A stretch of DNA of 64,000 nucleotides, taken from contig DATAUC010000077.1 in NCBI GenBank assembly GCA_036268485.1, forward strand, positions 124,001-188,000, in the 5' to 3' direction. Source of the DNA: Bog-473 sp036268485. Its GTDB lineage: Bacteria; Actinomycetota; Acidimicrobiia; Acidimicrobiales; RAAP-2. Under the pieces are notes generated by a model. That model saw only the letters and a program-made list of their open reading frames with translations. It was not told the DNA's origin and did no database searches. A program made the position numbers and the translations under genes. Positions within the stretch are counted from its first letter, which is position 1. The number at the start of each line of letters is the position of its first letter. This document shows positions 42,727-51,558 of the stretch, piece after piece.

Positions 42727-43401
42727 GTGAGTACCGATCGCATGACCGAACCCACGGTGTTGAACGGGGCGCGGTCCTCGCCGCCCCCACCGCAAAACGT
42801 TCACTGGCAGGCCGTGCCGGTCGATGGGGCCAGCCGAAGTTCACTGATGGGCCATCGCAGCGGTGTGGTGTGGTTCACCGGCATCTCCGGAGCAGGAAAG
42901 TCGACGATCGCTGACAGGACCGAACAGGTGCTCTACTCACTTGGCGTGCATACCTATCTGCTCGATGGCGACAACATCCGCCATGGCCTCAGCCGCGACT
43001 TGGGGTTCACCGAGGCCGACCGAATTGAGAACATCCGACGAGTGGCAGAAGTTGCTCGGTTGATGGCGGACGCTGGGCTGGTGACCTTGGTATCGCTCAT
43101 CTCTCCCTTCCGGGCGGAGCGTCAATTCGCCCGCGACTTGGCTGGAGAAGACCGATTCTGTGAGGTCCATGTCGATACCACCCTTGAAGTAGCGGAAGCT
43201 CGGGACCCCAAGGGCCTGTACCGCAAGGCCCGACGCGGGGAGCTGAAGAACTTCACGGCTATCGACTCCCCCTACGAACAACCAGAAGCACCCGAAGTTC
43301 GCATTCAAACCGTTGAAACGACTCCGGCGGAGGCGGCGGAAATGGTGGTGAACCAGTTAAGGCACATGGGCGTCGTTGTGACAGGCGACCCGAGCGTTTG
43401 A
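42727..43401 (+). CDS. cysC: Adenylylsulfate (APS) kinase
   Basis: A 224-residue kinase that phosphorylates APS to PAPS, the sulfate donor of sulfotransferases. Walker A is WFTGISGAGKSTIAD (about 49-63), the substrate motif LLDGDNIRHGLSRDLGFTEADRIENIRRVAEVA fits CysC, and DPKGLYRKARRGELKNFTAIDSPYE is the lid/APS-binding segment. A ~35-residue N-terminal extension precedes the core. It is not next to cysN/cysD, so it likely serves the neighbouring sulfotransferase rather than assimilation. GTG start; ATG 42742 is possible. Confidence 0.95.
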   Translation: MSTDRMTEPTVLNGARSSPPPPQNVHWQAVPVDGASRSSLMGHRSGVVWFTGISGAGKSTIADRTEQVLYSLGVHTYLLDGDNIRHGLSRDLGFTEADRIENIRRVAEVARLMADAGLVTLVSLISPFRAERQFARDLAGEDRFCEVHVDTTLEVAEARDPKGLYRKARRGELKNFTAIDSPYEQPEAPEVRIQTVETTPAEAAEMVVNQLRHMGVVVTGDPSV

Positions 43402-44340
43402 AGTTGTTCCAACGAATGTGCCGCCCTTGATTTGCTCCACCGAAACCGATTCCATTTCAGAACTCAAATTTCCCCCCGGGCCCCCAATGCTGACTTCCTT
43501 TGACCCAACGGTCTGGCCGGAACGAAGCACGTCCACTTGGCACGAAAAGTTGCCGCTGACCGGGCCGACGGTGAAGGTGACCTCTTCAGCGGGTATTCCC
43601 TGAGTTGTGAGTTGTGGGTTGTAGGGCTCCAAGGTCGCAGTGACCGAAATGACCTTTGTCGGAAGAGTTTGGCCTGCAGCGGGGATCGCTAGCGGTTCCG
43701 CAGTCGGAATTTTCCAACACGTGTTGACCGCGATGGCCGATCCCCAATGACTGGAGAACCACTGGATCGCTGACCTGGCATCTTTCCCTTTGCATTCGGT
43801 CACGTCGACATCGATCCGCTTTGCCGCGGTGCCGTAGCCGACGAGGTTGATTCCGGCAGATGCAATCGCCTTGCTCTGCTTCTTGACGCTGGCACTGACA
43901 TCAGCCAAACACTGTGCGGTTCGGGGAGTGAGTGCAAAGGCAACGGTAAGCGGAGCCTTGTAGGCCGTCCTTGCTTCAGCCTCGAGGGCCGGGTCGTGCA
44001 CTCGCTCCAGAACGATGAAGTGGGAGTTGACCTTCACCGGAGACTCTCCGGCCGCGGACGGTGCCGCGATGACTCCGCCGAAGACGCTCGGGAATTGCGT
44101 CGCGAGGGCGGCTGGTACTTCGTCAAAGATCGACGGACCGTTCGAAAAGAAGGGAGAAGGGCTTACCGCCGCAAGGCGTGGAACAAAACTGCAAGCCTTC
44201 GGGAGGTACGGAGGAGCGGAGTTTCGGTTGAGAGCAGCTGACGAAGCAACGGAAGCAGCGGGACTCACCAGAGCCAGCGCAACCAATGTCAGGGCAAACA
44301 CACACCCGGAGATCCACTTCACCATTCCACTATGACGCAT
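43357..44340 (-). CDS. Secreted hypothetical protein
   Basis: A 327-residue exported protein, unrecognised. A signal peptide (MRHSGMVKWISGCVFALTLV, cleavage near ASVASS) precedes a mature domain with six or so cysteines (SFVPR, AQCLAD, TECKGKD, NTCWKIP, FSCQVD, ARVACHN), suggesting disulfides. The C-terminal third (VTFTVGPVSGNFSCQVDVLRSG) is beta-rich and Ig-like. ATG 44325 is an alternative start. It overlaps the 3' end of cysC by 45 nt, convergently. Confidence 0.72.
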   Translation of the reverse strand: MRHSGMVKWISGCVFALTLVALALVSPAASVASSAALNRNSAPPYLPKACSFVPRLAAVSPSPFFSNGPSIFDEVPAALATQFPSVFGGVIAAPSAAGESPVKVNSHFIVLERVHDPALEAEARTAYKAPLTVAFALTPRTAQCLADVSASVKKQSKAIASAGINLVGYGTAAKRIDVDVTECKGKDARSAIQWFSSHWGSAIAVNTCWKIPTAEPLAIPAAGQTLPTKVISVTATLEPYNPQLTTQGIPAEEVTFTVGPVSGNFSCQVDVLRSGQTVGSKEVSIGGPGGNLSSEMESVSVEQIKGGTFVGTTSNARVACHNDAHVP

Positions 44341-44496
44341 CCGGTCCACGATTGGTTCGGGCACACCAGATGGACCGTCTCCGGCCTCCGTTGACCAAAG
44401 TACGAGGCATGGCTCACCTCTGCCCCAAAGGCGCTGGACCTGCGAGCCGGCCGGATCAATGCCTTCTCCGTAAGAGTTCCGGCCGCCCGGGAAGAC

Positions 44497-46362
44497 CTAG
44501 TGGGTGATGTTCAGCCCGTAGGCGTCACCGTCGGCGAACGTCGGGATGGTAACGGTGAAGCTGCCGCCGCCGACTCCGTTTGGAGTGATCGCTGCGCTAC
44601 TCACTTGGATAGCGGGTGCCTGGGGCGGCAGGATCGGCAGGCTGCCGAACAGCTGGGCCAAGGATCCCGCACTGAACAAGGGGGCTGTGCCGGGAATCCC
44701 GTTCAAGGTCCCGGTGGGCAAGGTGGGGTTGGCGCCCGAGAAATCGCTCAACGCGATGTGCGCTGTGCCCGACGTCCACGGCACGGTGATCGTCAACAGG
44801 ACCGACGTTGGTTGGGCCCGCTTACTGTAGGGAAAGGTCGACGGGCATAAGAGCAGGTTCTGGGAACAGCCGACACCGCGTCCGACAAGGCTGGTGAGAG
44901 TTTGGGTGGTGGGGTTGAACGATCCCAGGGCCGTCACGCTGTCGCTGGACGAGTTGGTCGTGACCATGGCGCCCGACATCTGGTTATAGAAGAGCCGCTC
45001 GTAATACGCGGGGAGCGGCGATTTCCCATTGTTGTACAGCAAGCCGTCGAGCGTCGGTTCGGTGCAGTCGTTGTACCAGCAGGACCTGACCCCCGAGTCG
45101 ACTCCTGCATTGGTCAGGGCAGCCAGGTAGGCCACGTCCCAGCCGGGCACCTTCTGCACCTCAGGCATGCCGTATTCGTCAATGAAGATCTTGGGGTGCC
45201 CCAACGAGGGCCGAGCAGCGAGGAGCGCTCGGGCGTCGGCCACGTGGTCATCCAACGTGGCCGGAAGAAGGCTGTTCTCTTCCGGTTCCGGCCCGTAGTT
45301 ATCCACGATCTCGTGCCAGGTCAGGGCGGCCAACTGCAGGTGATGAGCGACAGCGAAGTCCAAGAACGCCACCATGTCGAACGAGTGGTAGAGCGAGGTG
45401 TACTGGTTCGGATAGTCCATCCAGTAGGGCAAGTCCGGTCCGACGATCTGCGCCGCTGGATCAACCGACTTGATGGCGTCGTAGGCCACCAGGAATTGTT
45501 GCAGAAGGAGGGCCGGCGTCTCCGAGTCGTATCCGGCGGCGTTGTAGAAGTTGTTGTCGCCGCCGGGCTCGTTGTAGATCTCCCAGTAGTCGATCTCCTT
45601 GCCACTGGCCACCAATTCGGTGGTCGTGGTCTTCACCCAGTCCGAGTAGGCGGTCCAGTCCGACCACGGCGTCGGCGGAGAACCGCCGTTTTGAGCTTTT
45701 TGGATGTCATCCAGGTCGACGATGGTTTGCGCACCATCCGCGGTTGCTACATCGAAAGCCGACCAATTGAAGGTGCCGTCGGCCTCGGGGGCCGGTGTTC
45801 CCCGGTACATCGTGGTTCCCAGTGCCTTTACGTCGGCCTGATCGTTGTCCTCGGGATAGAGCGCCTCCAACAATCCGGAATCGGCGTGGTTCGCTGGGCC
45901 GATCGGCGTAGTGGCATCGAGGGAGACGCAGGCCCCGACCAGACACCAGATTTGAATTGTGAAGGGGGAGGAGAAGATGGGTGCTCCACTCCCAGAATCT
46001 CCGATTGGAACAACGGTGACTTTGTAGGTGGAGCCGGCGGAGAGAGACCGGAAAGTTGTCGTAGTGCAGTCTCCGCATTTGATCGAGGTCACAAGATTCG
46101 TCGAGCCCCCAACAACCTGATACAGCTCAGCGAAGGCCCCATTCGCTGCTTCACCCTTGGCTGAATATGTCCAGTTGACGACCAAGTCGGGCAAGGTCCC
46201 GGCCTGCGACAGGTTCACAGACGTGGGTGCCTCCGGGCCACTCGAAGCGGCTACAGCCGGCGAAGCCATTGGGACCATGGAGACTGTCGCTGCCGCAATG
46301 GCCAGGGCGAGAATGCCATAGGACATATCTCGCCATCTGAGGCGCCCACTTTGGTGATCCAT
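44497..46362 (-). CDS. Secreted glycoside hydrolase (GH39-like clan A) with Fn3 domain
   Basis: A 621-residue exported protein. Signal peptide residues 1-40; a fibronectin-type III-like domain about 45-135 (PTSVNLSQAGTLPDLVVNW, LSAGSTYKVTVVPIGDSG); a TIM-barrel hydrolase about 150-480 with acid/base Glu in YWEIYNEPGGDNNF and candidate nucleophile Glu in KIFIDEYGMPEV; and a C-terminal beta-sandwich. It probably acts on extracellular polysaccharide or glycans. ATG 46362 is chosen because the signal peptide starts just after it, with GAGGAG a little far (12 nt). Base composition is slightly lower in GC than the kdp region. Confidence 0.83.
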   Translation of the reverse strand: MDHQSGRLRWRDMSYGILALAIAAATVSMVPMASPAVAASSGPEAPTSVNLSQAGTLPDLVVNWTYSAKGEAANGAFAELYQVVGGSTNLVTSIKCGDCTTTTFRSLSAGSTYKVTVVPIGDSGSGAPIFSSPFTIQIWCLVGACVSLDATTPIGPANHADSGLLEALYPEDNDQADVKALGTTMYRGTPAPEADGTFNWSAFDVATADGAQTIVDLDDIQKAQNGGSPPTPWSDWTAYSDWVKTTTTELVASGKEIDYWEIYNEPGGDNNFYNAAGYDSETPALLLQQFLVAYDAIKSVDPAAQIVGPDLPYWMDYPNQYTSLYHSFDMVAFLDFAVAHHLQLAALTWHEIVDNYGPEPEENSLLPATLDDHVADARALLAARPSLGHPKIFIDEYGMPEVQKVPGWDVAYLAALTNAGVDSGVRSCWYNDCTEPTLDGLLYNNGKSPLPAYYERLFYNQMSGAMVTTNSSSDSVTALGSFNPTTQTLTSLVGRGVGCSQNLLLCPSTFPYSKRAQPTSVLLTITVPWTSGTAHIALSDFSGANPTLPTGTLNGIPGTAPLFSAGSLAQLFGSLPILPPQAPAIQVSSAAITPNGVGGGSFTVTIPTFADGDAYGLNITH

Positions 46363-47007
46363 ATTTCTCTTTGGCTCCTCGTCAATGCATTGGCTGTACC
46401 CAAAGCTGTATTCGCTATTTTGCAGTCCAGTGAGAGAACAACGACTGAACGTGCCCTTACTTGTCCTCGTGAAGCTGCCTGGTGTCACGAAGGATCGCCT
46501 GTTTTCTCATGCCCGTCGAACTGAGACCTGTGACGGTAGCCGGGATTGACCTCAGCTGGCGTCGCGTCGCCCAGTCGATTCTCCTTGGACCACGACGCGC
46601 GGGCACGGCGAGGAGGGAGCCCAAGTGCCTGCTCTCTTCCGGAAGTATCTGTGTCTCGCTCGGGATTCGGCCTGAGTCCGAGTCAGGGGGCGCCCTCAGA
46701 GTACTGTCATAAGCTTTTGATCTGCGAGTATGCCCAAAAGCCGGCCTACGGGGTGACTTGTGTCGCCCTCTACCGGTAACCCTGTGATGGTGGTTTTGCT
46801 ACTGGGTGGTTCTCCATTGACCACAGAACCGGAAGTTCGAGGTGCCTTGGCCCGTACCCGAATCCCGCGCGGCGCCCTCTCCGGCCCCAGGAAGACGCTG
46901 TCACCGCGGCCGACACACTCCCTCTGGGCCGGAGGCCCCCCCGAGTTTGCGCACCCGACAATGGCGGGTAGGTAGGTAAGAACACACAGATCGTAGGGAG
47001 GAAGCCG
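46363..47007. other. Intergenic region without a recognisable gene
   Basis: No reading frame here has a credible start, composition or family similarity in either strand. It holds the upstream regions of the divergent glycoside hydrolase and sugar transporter. A GC-rich hairpin GGGCC-GGA-GGCCC (46926-46938) is present; no riboswitch was recognised. Confidence 0.5.
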
Positions 47008-47088
47008 ACGAGTACGCGTCACGATGAGGATGTCCTGAGTCAACTCGACCATCGTTCTCCGACTGCCTTCTATTGGAAGCTGACCCTA

Positions 47089-48456
47089 TTGGCCACCTTG
47101 GGTGGATTCCTTTTCGGATTTGATACGTCAAATATCGGCTCAGCCCTCAACTTCATTCCCTATCACCTGGCGGGCTTTTGGCAGGGCTATTTAGTAGCTG
47201 GAGCTTCGCTCGGTGCAGCAGTCGGTGCGATTTGCGCCGGGATGTTTACTGATCATTTCGGGCGAAAGCTGCTTCTCGTGATCGACGCGCTCCTCTATGC
47301 GATCGGAGCAATTCTCTCAGCTGTGACGCCTGATGCGGCGGTCCTTCTGATAGCTCGTACCATCATCGGGCTCGCGATCGGGGCGGATTCAGCCATTGCG
47401 ACCGCCTATATAGCGGAGTACGCGCCAAAGGGGCGGCGCGGAGCCCTGTCGATGTTGCAGCAGTGGATGATCACGGTGGGCATCTTGTGCGCATACGTGA
47501 TGGCGCTGATCATTTTGCGAGTGGCCCCAGGTAGCGCGGGCACGGTGGATTGGCGCCTGATCCTTGGCCTGGGGGCGGTTCCGGCCCTGGTTGGCCTGAT
47601 CCTGCGATCGCAGATGCCTGAGTCGCCGAGATGGTTGCTGCGCCATCACCAATTTGACCAGGCGCGGGCTGCACTCGGCACCTTCGGCATTGAAGCATCT
47701 CCTGAGGACATCCGGGCCGCGGCGCAACAATTGGAGGAGAACGACGAGAAAGCGCCCGGGCGGGCATTTTGGCGTTGGTCGGCGGGGGTGAAGACGGCTC
47801 TGATGGTGGTCTGCGGCTTCTTCGTGTTTCAGCAGATCACCGGCATCAATGTGCCGCTCTACTACGGCCCTCATCTCCTGGGGCCAATATTTGAGGGTCC
47901 GCATGCGACAAAGGTGTCTTCCACCATTGCCGGAGTTGAGGTGACGTCCATCATGACGGCGGTCAACGTGGCCGCCACGTACCTCGGATTCCGCTTTATA
48001 GACAGAATCGGACGCCGCCGCTTAGCTTTCGGGGGCTTTGCCGGCATGGCCGTATTTGCGATCGTGGCAGCGGTTGGACTCGGTCATTTGTCGGGTACGG
48101 CCCGGATCACCGTTGTCATGGCTGGACTATCGCTCTTTATCGCCTCCTTCGCGGTAGGTGTGGGCGGAACGGGATGGTTGCTCCAGGGCGAAGTATTTCC
48201 CACATCGGTGCGGGGCCAAGCCGCGTCAACCGGAGCCACAGTTGACTGGATGGCAAATTTCGCGATCATTGAGGTGTTTCCCGTCTGGAATTCCACCATT
48301 GGGCTCAGTTGGGTATTGGTTTGCTTTGCCGCTGTGTGTTTACTGGCAGTCGGGTTTGTCGCCAAATTCCTTCCTGAGACTAAGGAACGTTCGCTTGAGG
48401 AGGTCACCCGCCAATTCGAACGGAAATCGAAGGAGATCTTCAGCGTTGCGCATTGA
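47089..48456 (+). CDS. MFS sugar porter; true start probably upstream at a non-standard codon
   Basis: A 455-residue (from TTG 47089) 12-helix sugar-porter-type transporter: GGFLFGFDTSNIGSAL in helix 1, DHFGRKLLLVIDALLY (motif A), YIAEYAPKGRRGAL (PESP-like region), MPESPRWL, FQQITGINVPLYYGP and FLPETKERSLEEV at the end. The TTG lies within the first helix. The frame stays open to 46972, and the predicted upstream residues SPTAFYWKLTLLATLGG look native. GGGAGGAAG (46996-47004) is followed after 6 nt from GGAGG by ACG at 47008, where an ATG would be expected. So the gene either starts at ACG or has lost its start codon. Confidence 0.85.
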   Translation: MATLGGFLFGFDTSNIGSALNFIPYHLAGFWQGYLVAGASLGAAVGAICAGMFTDHFGRKLLLVIDALLYAIGAILSAVTPDAAVLLIARTIIGLAIGADSAIATAYIAEYAPKGRRGALSMLQQWMITVGILCAYVMALIILRVAPGSAGTVDWRLILGLGAVPALVGLILRSQMPESPRWLLRHHQFDQARAALGTFGIEASPEDIRAAAQQLEENDEKAPGRAFWRWSAGVKTALMVVCGFFVFQQITGINVPLYYGPHLLGPIFEGPHATKVSSTIAGVEVTSIMTAVNVAATYLGFRFIDRIGRRRLAFGGFAGMAVFAIVAAVGLGHLSGTARITVVMAGLSLFIASFAVGVGGTGWLLQGEVFPTSVRGQAASTGATVDWMANFAIIEVFPVWNSTIGLSWVLVCFAAVCLLAVGFVAKFLPETKERSLEEVTRQFERKSKEIFSVAH

Positions 48457-49333
48457 CGAGGGCATGAAGCTCCGGGCTGGCGTCAAGCGAGCGCTGGAGG
48501 GAGAGCGCGGGATCCCCGGTGCACCAGGCACGTCAAAGGTCGGGGATCGTGACACGAACTGATCATCTGGATTGCGAGTTTGAGACGTACGTCGATGGCC
48601 AGATCGCGTGCCTCACCGTGCCGCCAAAATTGCCACCAGGATTTGAAGGCCGGAAGACAGGCGGTAGGGCCGCGGTCCGGAAATGACACGTGAGATTGCT
48701 CGCGCGAGAGGATATAGGCAGATGAAGGCACACGGGAAGACAAGGGAATCCCTGGAGGGCGTGGGAGCCGACCCAAATCTTGACGACACCGAGGGCACAG
48801 CCAGCGAAGACCGATGGTTCGGTGCAGGTAGCCATGGGTGGTGGGACCGCCCGAGGAAACGCCTTCGCAAGACGTAGTGGATGCAATAGTCGATGGTCAG
48901 TTGGCGGCGCGCGTGAGAGGTACGAGCGAAATCGCCGGCATTTCGGTCGGGGCGTAACCGCCATAGCCATCTGCCGATCAGCTCTGGAGATTGGTCGAAG
49001 CGCAATGCCGCTCGATATACCAGCCAACATGATTCTGAGCGCGCATTGTTTCGGCCTTCTCGGGTGTTCGGACGCTGCGTTAGTCGTCATGCGGGCAGGG
49101 AATGCTGGACGCATGAAGCCCAGCCTGCGCCGCCGAAAGAGCGTCGCTCAGGTCGGTCTCGCGCGCGGTAGTCACCGAGCATATTGAGAGTTAGCTGACG
49201 ACCCGGAGGAGTTCTTAGAGCCCAAGCAGCCCGCCGTACCTGCGCTCGGTGCATCACGACTAGGAAGCAAGGCTGGGCTGCGCTTTCGTGGTCTCACATG
49301 GATCGGTGCGAGATCCGTCAGGAGAAGATTTCC
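48457..49333. other. Low-coding region with only tiny possible ORFs
   Basis: No standard gene is supported. Two coupled short frames are the only hints: GTG 48549 to TGA 48686 (45 residues, MTRTDHLDCEFETYVDGQ...) and, overlapping by ATGA, ATG 48683 to 48877 (64 residues, rich in Arg, Lys and Gly). Neither has a clear ribosome-binding site or known relatives. The region adjoins a decayed CBS gene and is likely eroded DNA. Confidence 0.4.
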
Positions 49334-49747
49334 ATGAATTATCCTGTAGAGCCAACCGTCCGAGATGTCATGACGCGTGACCCTCGTTGCTTGAGGGGCG
49401 ATGTCCCCTCACTGAAGGGGCTCGAATTATGCGAGACGGAATCGGCAGCGTCATCGTTGTCGACGAAAGAGGGCAACTTCGTGGCATTGTCACCGACCGC
49501 GACCTCGTGGTGCGAGCAGCCGCTGACGGGCGCGATTTTAAATGAGTTGCAACTGTTGGATGTCTGCAGCGAGGCGCCTAGTCGTTATCGCGCCGGTGGA
49601 AGGAGTGGCCAGCGCTGTGGAACTGATGCGGAATCAATCGCTGCGCCGGCTGCCGATTGTCGAGGAGAACAAGCCGATCGGCATTGCGATCTGGCCGTCG
49701 AGAGGTCCCGAATCGGTACTCGCCCAAATAAGTGAAACGTCCCTCAA
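49334..49747 (+). pseudogene. Decayed CBS-domain protein gene
   Basis: ATG 49334, with AGGAGAAG upstream, opens a frame encoding MNYPVEPTVRDVMTRDPRCLRGD. The CBS motif continues in a second frame (MRDGIGSVIVVDERGQLRGI...TDRDLVVRAAADGRD, 49429-49545), a third (VVIAPVEGVASAVELMRNQS...RRLPIVEENKPIG, about 49590-49680), returns to the first for DLAVERS and ends in the third with SVLAQISE. At least four indels interrupt one ~140-residue protein with two CBS domains (adenosyl-ligand sensors; Mtb Hrp1-like). This is too many for sequencing error alone. Confidence 0.8.
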
Positions 49748-50071
49748 CCACCGAGATTCCGGGAGCCTCAAGCCCAGTCAAGCATGGCAGAGCGAAGAGT
49801 TCGACCAGCTGCGATGCCTATCGTGGGGGCTGGGCTATCTGCTTTGAAATCAGCGTCGCGCACCCCCACTTGCGGTGCAATTGGTGTGACGATCCTACAA
49901 AGCGTCGAGCTGGCACAGTCCCCGGCTTCGCAATGCCAGTGGCCGCATTCACCCCTTGATTGACGAGTATCGCAGGGATATGTTTGGTGCAGGCTGGGTT
50001 GAAAGATAGCCCTCGAACCGAAAAAGTCCTCGGTTCCGCCACATCCGGGTCTTGGAAGGCGGTGGCCCTAG
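49748..50071. other. Intergenic region, nothing recognised
   Basis: About 320 nt between the CBS remnant and the STAS gene. No convincing ORF, repeat or RNA structure was seen; the open frames crossing it lack family similarity. Confidence 0.4.
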
Positions 50072-50527
50072 ATGGCCCTGCGTGTAACGCTGGATGAGCC
50101 CGACCGGTTTGCGGTTCGGTGCGAACTACTTCACTCCGAAGTGCGTCGATCCGACGACCACGCGCTGATAGTGTTGGCGGGAGAACTCGATACATCGACC
50201 GCCGGTCAACTGTACATACGGCTGGCCGAACTTGCGAGGCTTGGAGTGCGCCATGTCGCGCTTAATTTGGCGGAGCTGACCTTCTTGGACTCGACCGGGC
50301 TCTCCGTGCTGGTGAGCGAGCACAAGCGTGTGGAATCCATGGGAGGCGAACTTATTGTGTTTTCGCCCTGCCCCCGGGTCCGGAGGATCTTCGAGATCAC
50401 CGGCCTGAGCGGCTACCTCAATTTGCGACCCGTGGTCGTTGCGGCACCGAACAAAGTACGAGGAAACAAGGAACTCGCTTGGGAATGCTCCTCTCCATTG
50501 AACAGCATGGACGGGGGTCCAGGCTGA
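50072..50527 (+). CDS. STAS-domain anti-sigma factor antagonist
   Basis: A 151-residue SpoIIAA/RsbV-like protein: LIVLAGELDTSTAGQLYIRLAEL and VALNLAELTFLDSTGLSVLVSEHKR, where the Ser of FLDSTGL is the phosphorylation site used by RsbW-type kinases. A C-terminal tail of ~35 residues follows the domain. Members release an anti-sigma kinase or act in partner switching; no RsbW kinase is in the window, so its partner is elsewhere. Confidence 0.9.
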   Translation: MALRVTLDEPDRFAVRCELLHSEVRRSDDHALIVLAGELDTSTAGQLYIRLAELARLGVRHVALNLAELTFLDSTGLSVLVSEHKRVESMGGELIVFSPCPRVRRIFEITGLSGYLNLRPVVVAAPNKVRGNKELAWECSSPLNSMDGGPG

Positions 50528-50806
50528 CAGGGTATGCCAGGCGGTTTCGTTGGATGGATGAAACGCCCATCTCGAGGGACCCGCGGGGTCTTCGCACCGT
50601 ACATCCTCGGTGGGCGTGCAGTCTGTGTGGCTCTTGAGCGGCTCGATTTTGAGGCTAGGCGAGACCGCAGTATCCAAATGAAGTTGGGAATTTTACGGGC
50701 GGACGTGATGGTCGGTCTGGAGAGATAGCCTGACTGCAGCTGGGCGAGCGGGCGAGCCTCCAAAACCGGGGCCCCCGACGGCCTCAGAGCGAACGAATCG
50801 GGCTCA

Positions 50807-51523
50807 ATGAGTGATGAGCAGTACGCCATCAGGGAAGGCCTGGAGGCGCTGACCAAGTTTTTTGTCAATGACGGCACGCTCGGAGACACCCTGCTGCGGG
50901 TAAGTGAGATGGCGTGTGAAGTCACACCAGCGAAGTACGCCGGGATCACCATGATGGTTGACGGCTCACCGCAGACCGGCGTTTTCACCCATCTCGAGGC
51001 GCCAGAAATCGATGAAGCCCAGTACGCCACCGGTGCGGGCCCGTGCCTATCCGCTTTTCGGGACCGCATCGTCTACCGCATCGATTCAACTCTCGAGGAC
51101 GATCGTTGGCCTGCGTTCGCCAGTGAGGCTGCCAAGCACGGCATCCTGGCCACCCTCTCCGTTCCGCTGGTGGCTCGAGAAGAAGGCATCGGCGCTCTTA
51201 ATCTCTACGCCGAAGCAGTCGGCGCATTCGGTGAAGAAGATGAGCGGACTGTGGGGCTGTTCGCTGATCAGGCGTCCATCGTGCTGTCCAATGCGCAGGT
51301 GTACTGGGATGCCCGACAGCTGAGTGAAAATCTCAAGCAAGCTATGGAATCTCGGGACATGATCAGCCAGGCCGTGGGCATTTTGATGGTTACCGGTCGC
51401 CATTCATCGACGAGAGCATTTGAAATCCTCAAGAGCGCCTCCCAGAGGGAGAACCGCAAGGTACGCGAGATTGCCGAAGAGATAGTGACTCGAGTTAGTG
51501 GAGAGGCGGATTCGCCAGGCTGA
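50807..51523 (+). CDS. GAF and ANTAR domain transcription antitermination regulator
   Basis: A 238-residue protein: GAF domain about 10-165 (YAGITMMVDGSPQTGVFTHLEAPEIDEAQYATGAGPCLSAF, LSVPLVAREEGIGALNLYA) and ANTAR RNA-binding domain about 170-230 (LSENLKQAMESRDMISQAVGILMVTGRHSSTRAFEILKSAS). ANTAR proteins bind dual hairpins in nascent RNA and prevent termination. The GAF domain would sense a ligand or redox state. Convergent with a second GAF-ANTAR gene 35 nt away. Confidence 0.93.
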   Translation: MSDEQYAIREGLEALTKFFVNDGTLGDTLLRVSEMACEVTPAKYAGITMMVDGSPQTGVFTHLEAPEIDEAQYATGAGPCLSAFRDRIVYRIDSTLEDDRWPAFASEAAKHGILATLSVPLVAREEGIGALNLYAEAVGAFGEEDERTVGLFADQASIVLSNAQVYWDARQLSENLKQAMESRDMISQAVGILMVTGRHSSTRAFEILKSASQRENRKVREIAEEIVTRVSGEADSPG

Positions 51524-51558
51524 GAACCTCCAGGGCCGAGGGTTCGTCTACTTCACGC

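Noticed and set aside
44902..46164. 420-residue plus-strand open frame
   Set aside because: Antisense to the glycoside hydrolase with clear signal peptide and catalytic motifs.
48563..49114. 183-residue minus-strand open frame
   Set aside because: No ribosome-binding site or family similarity; Arg/Pro/Ser-rich shadow composition.
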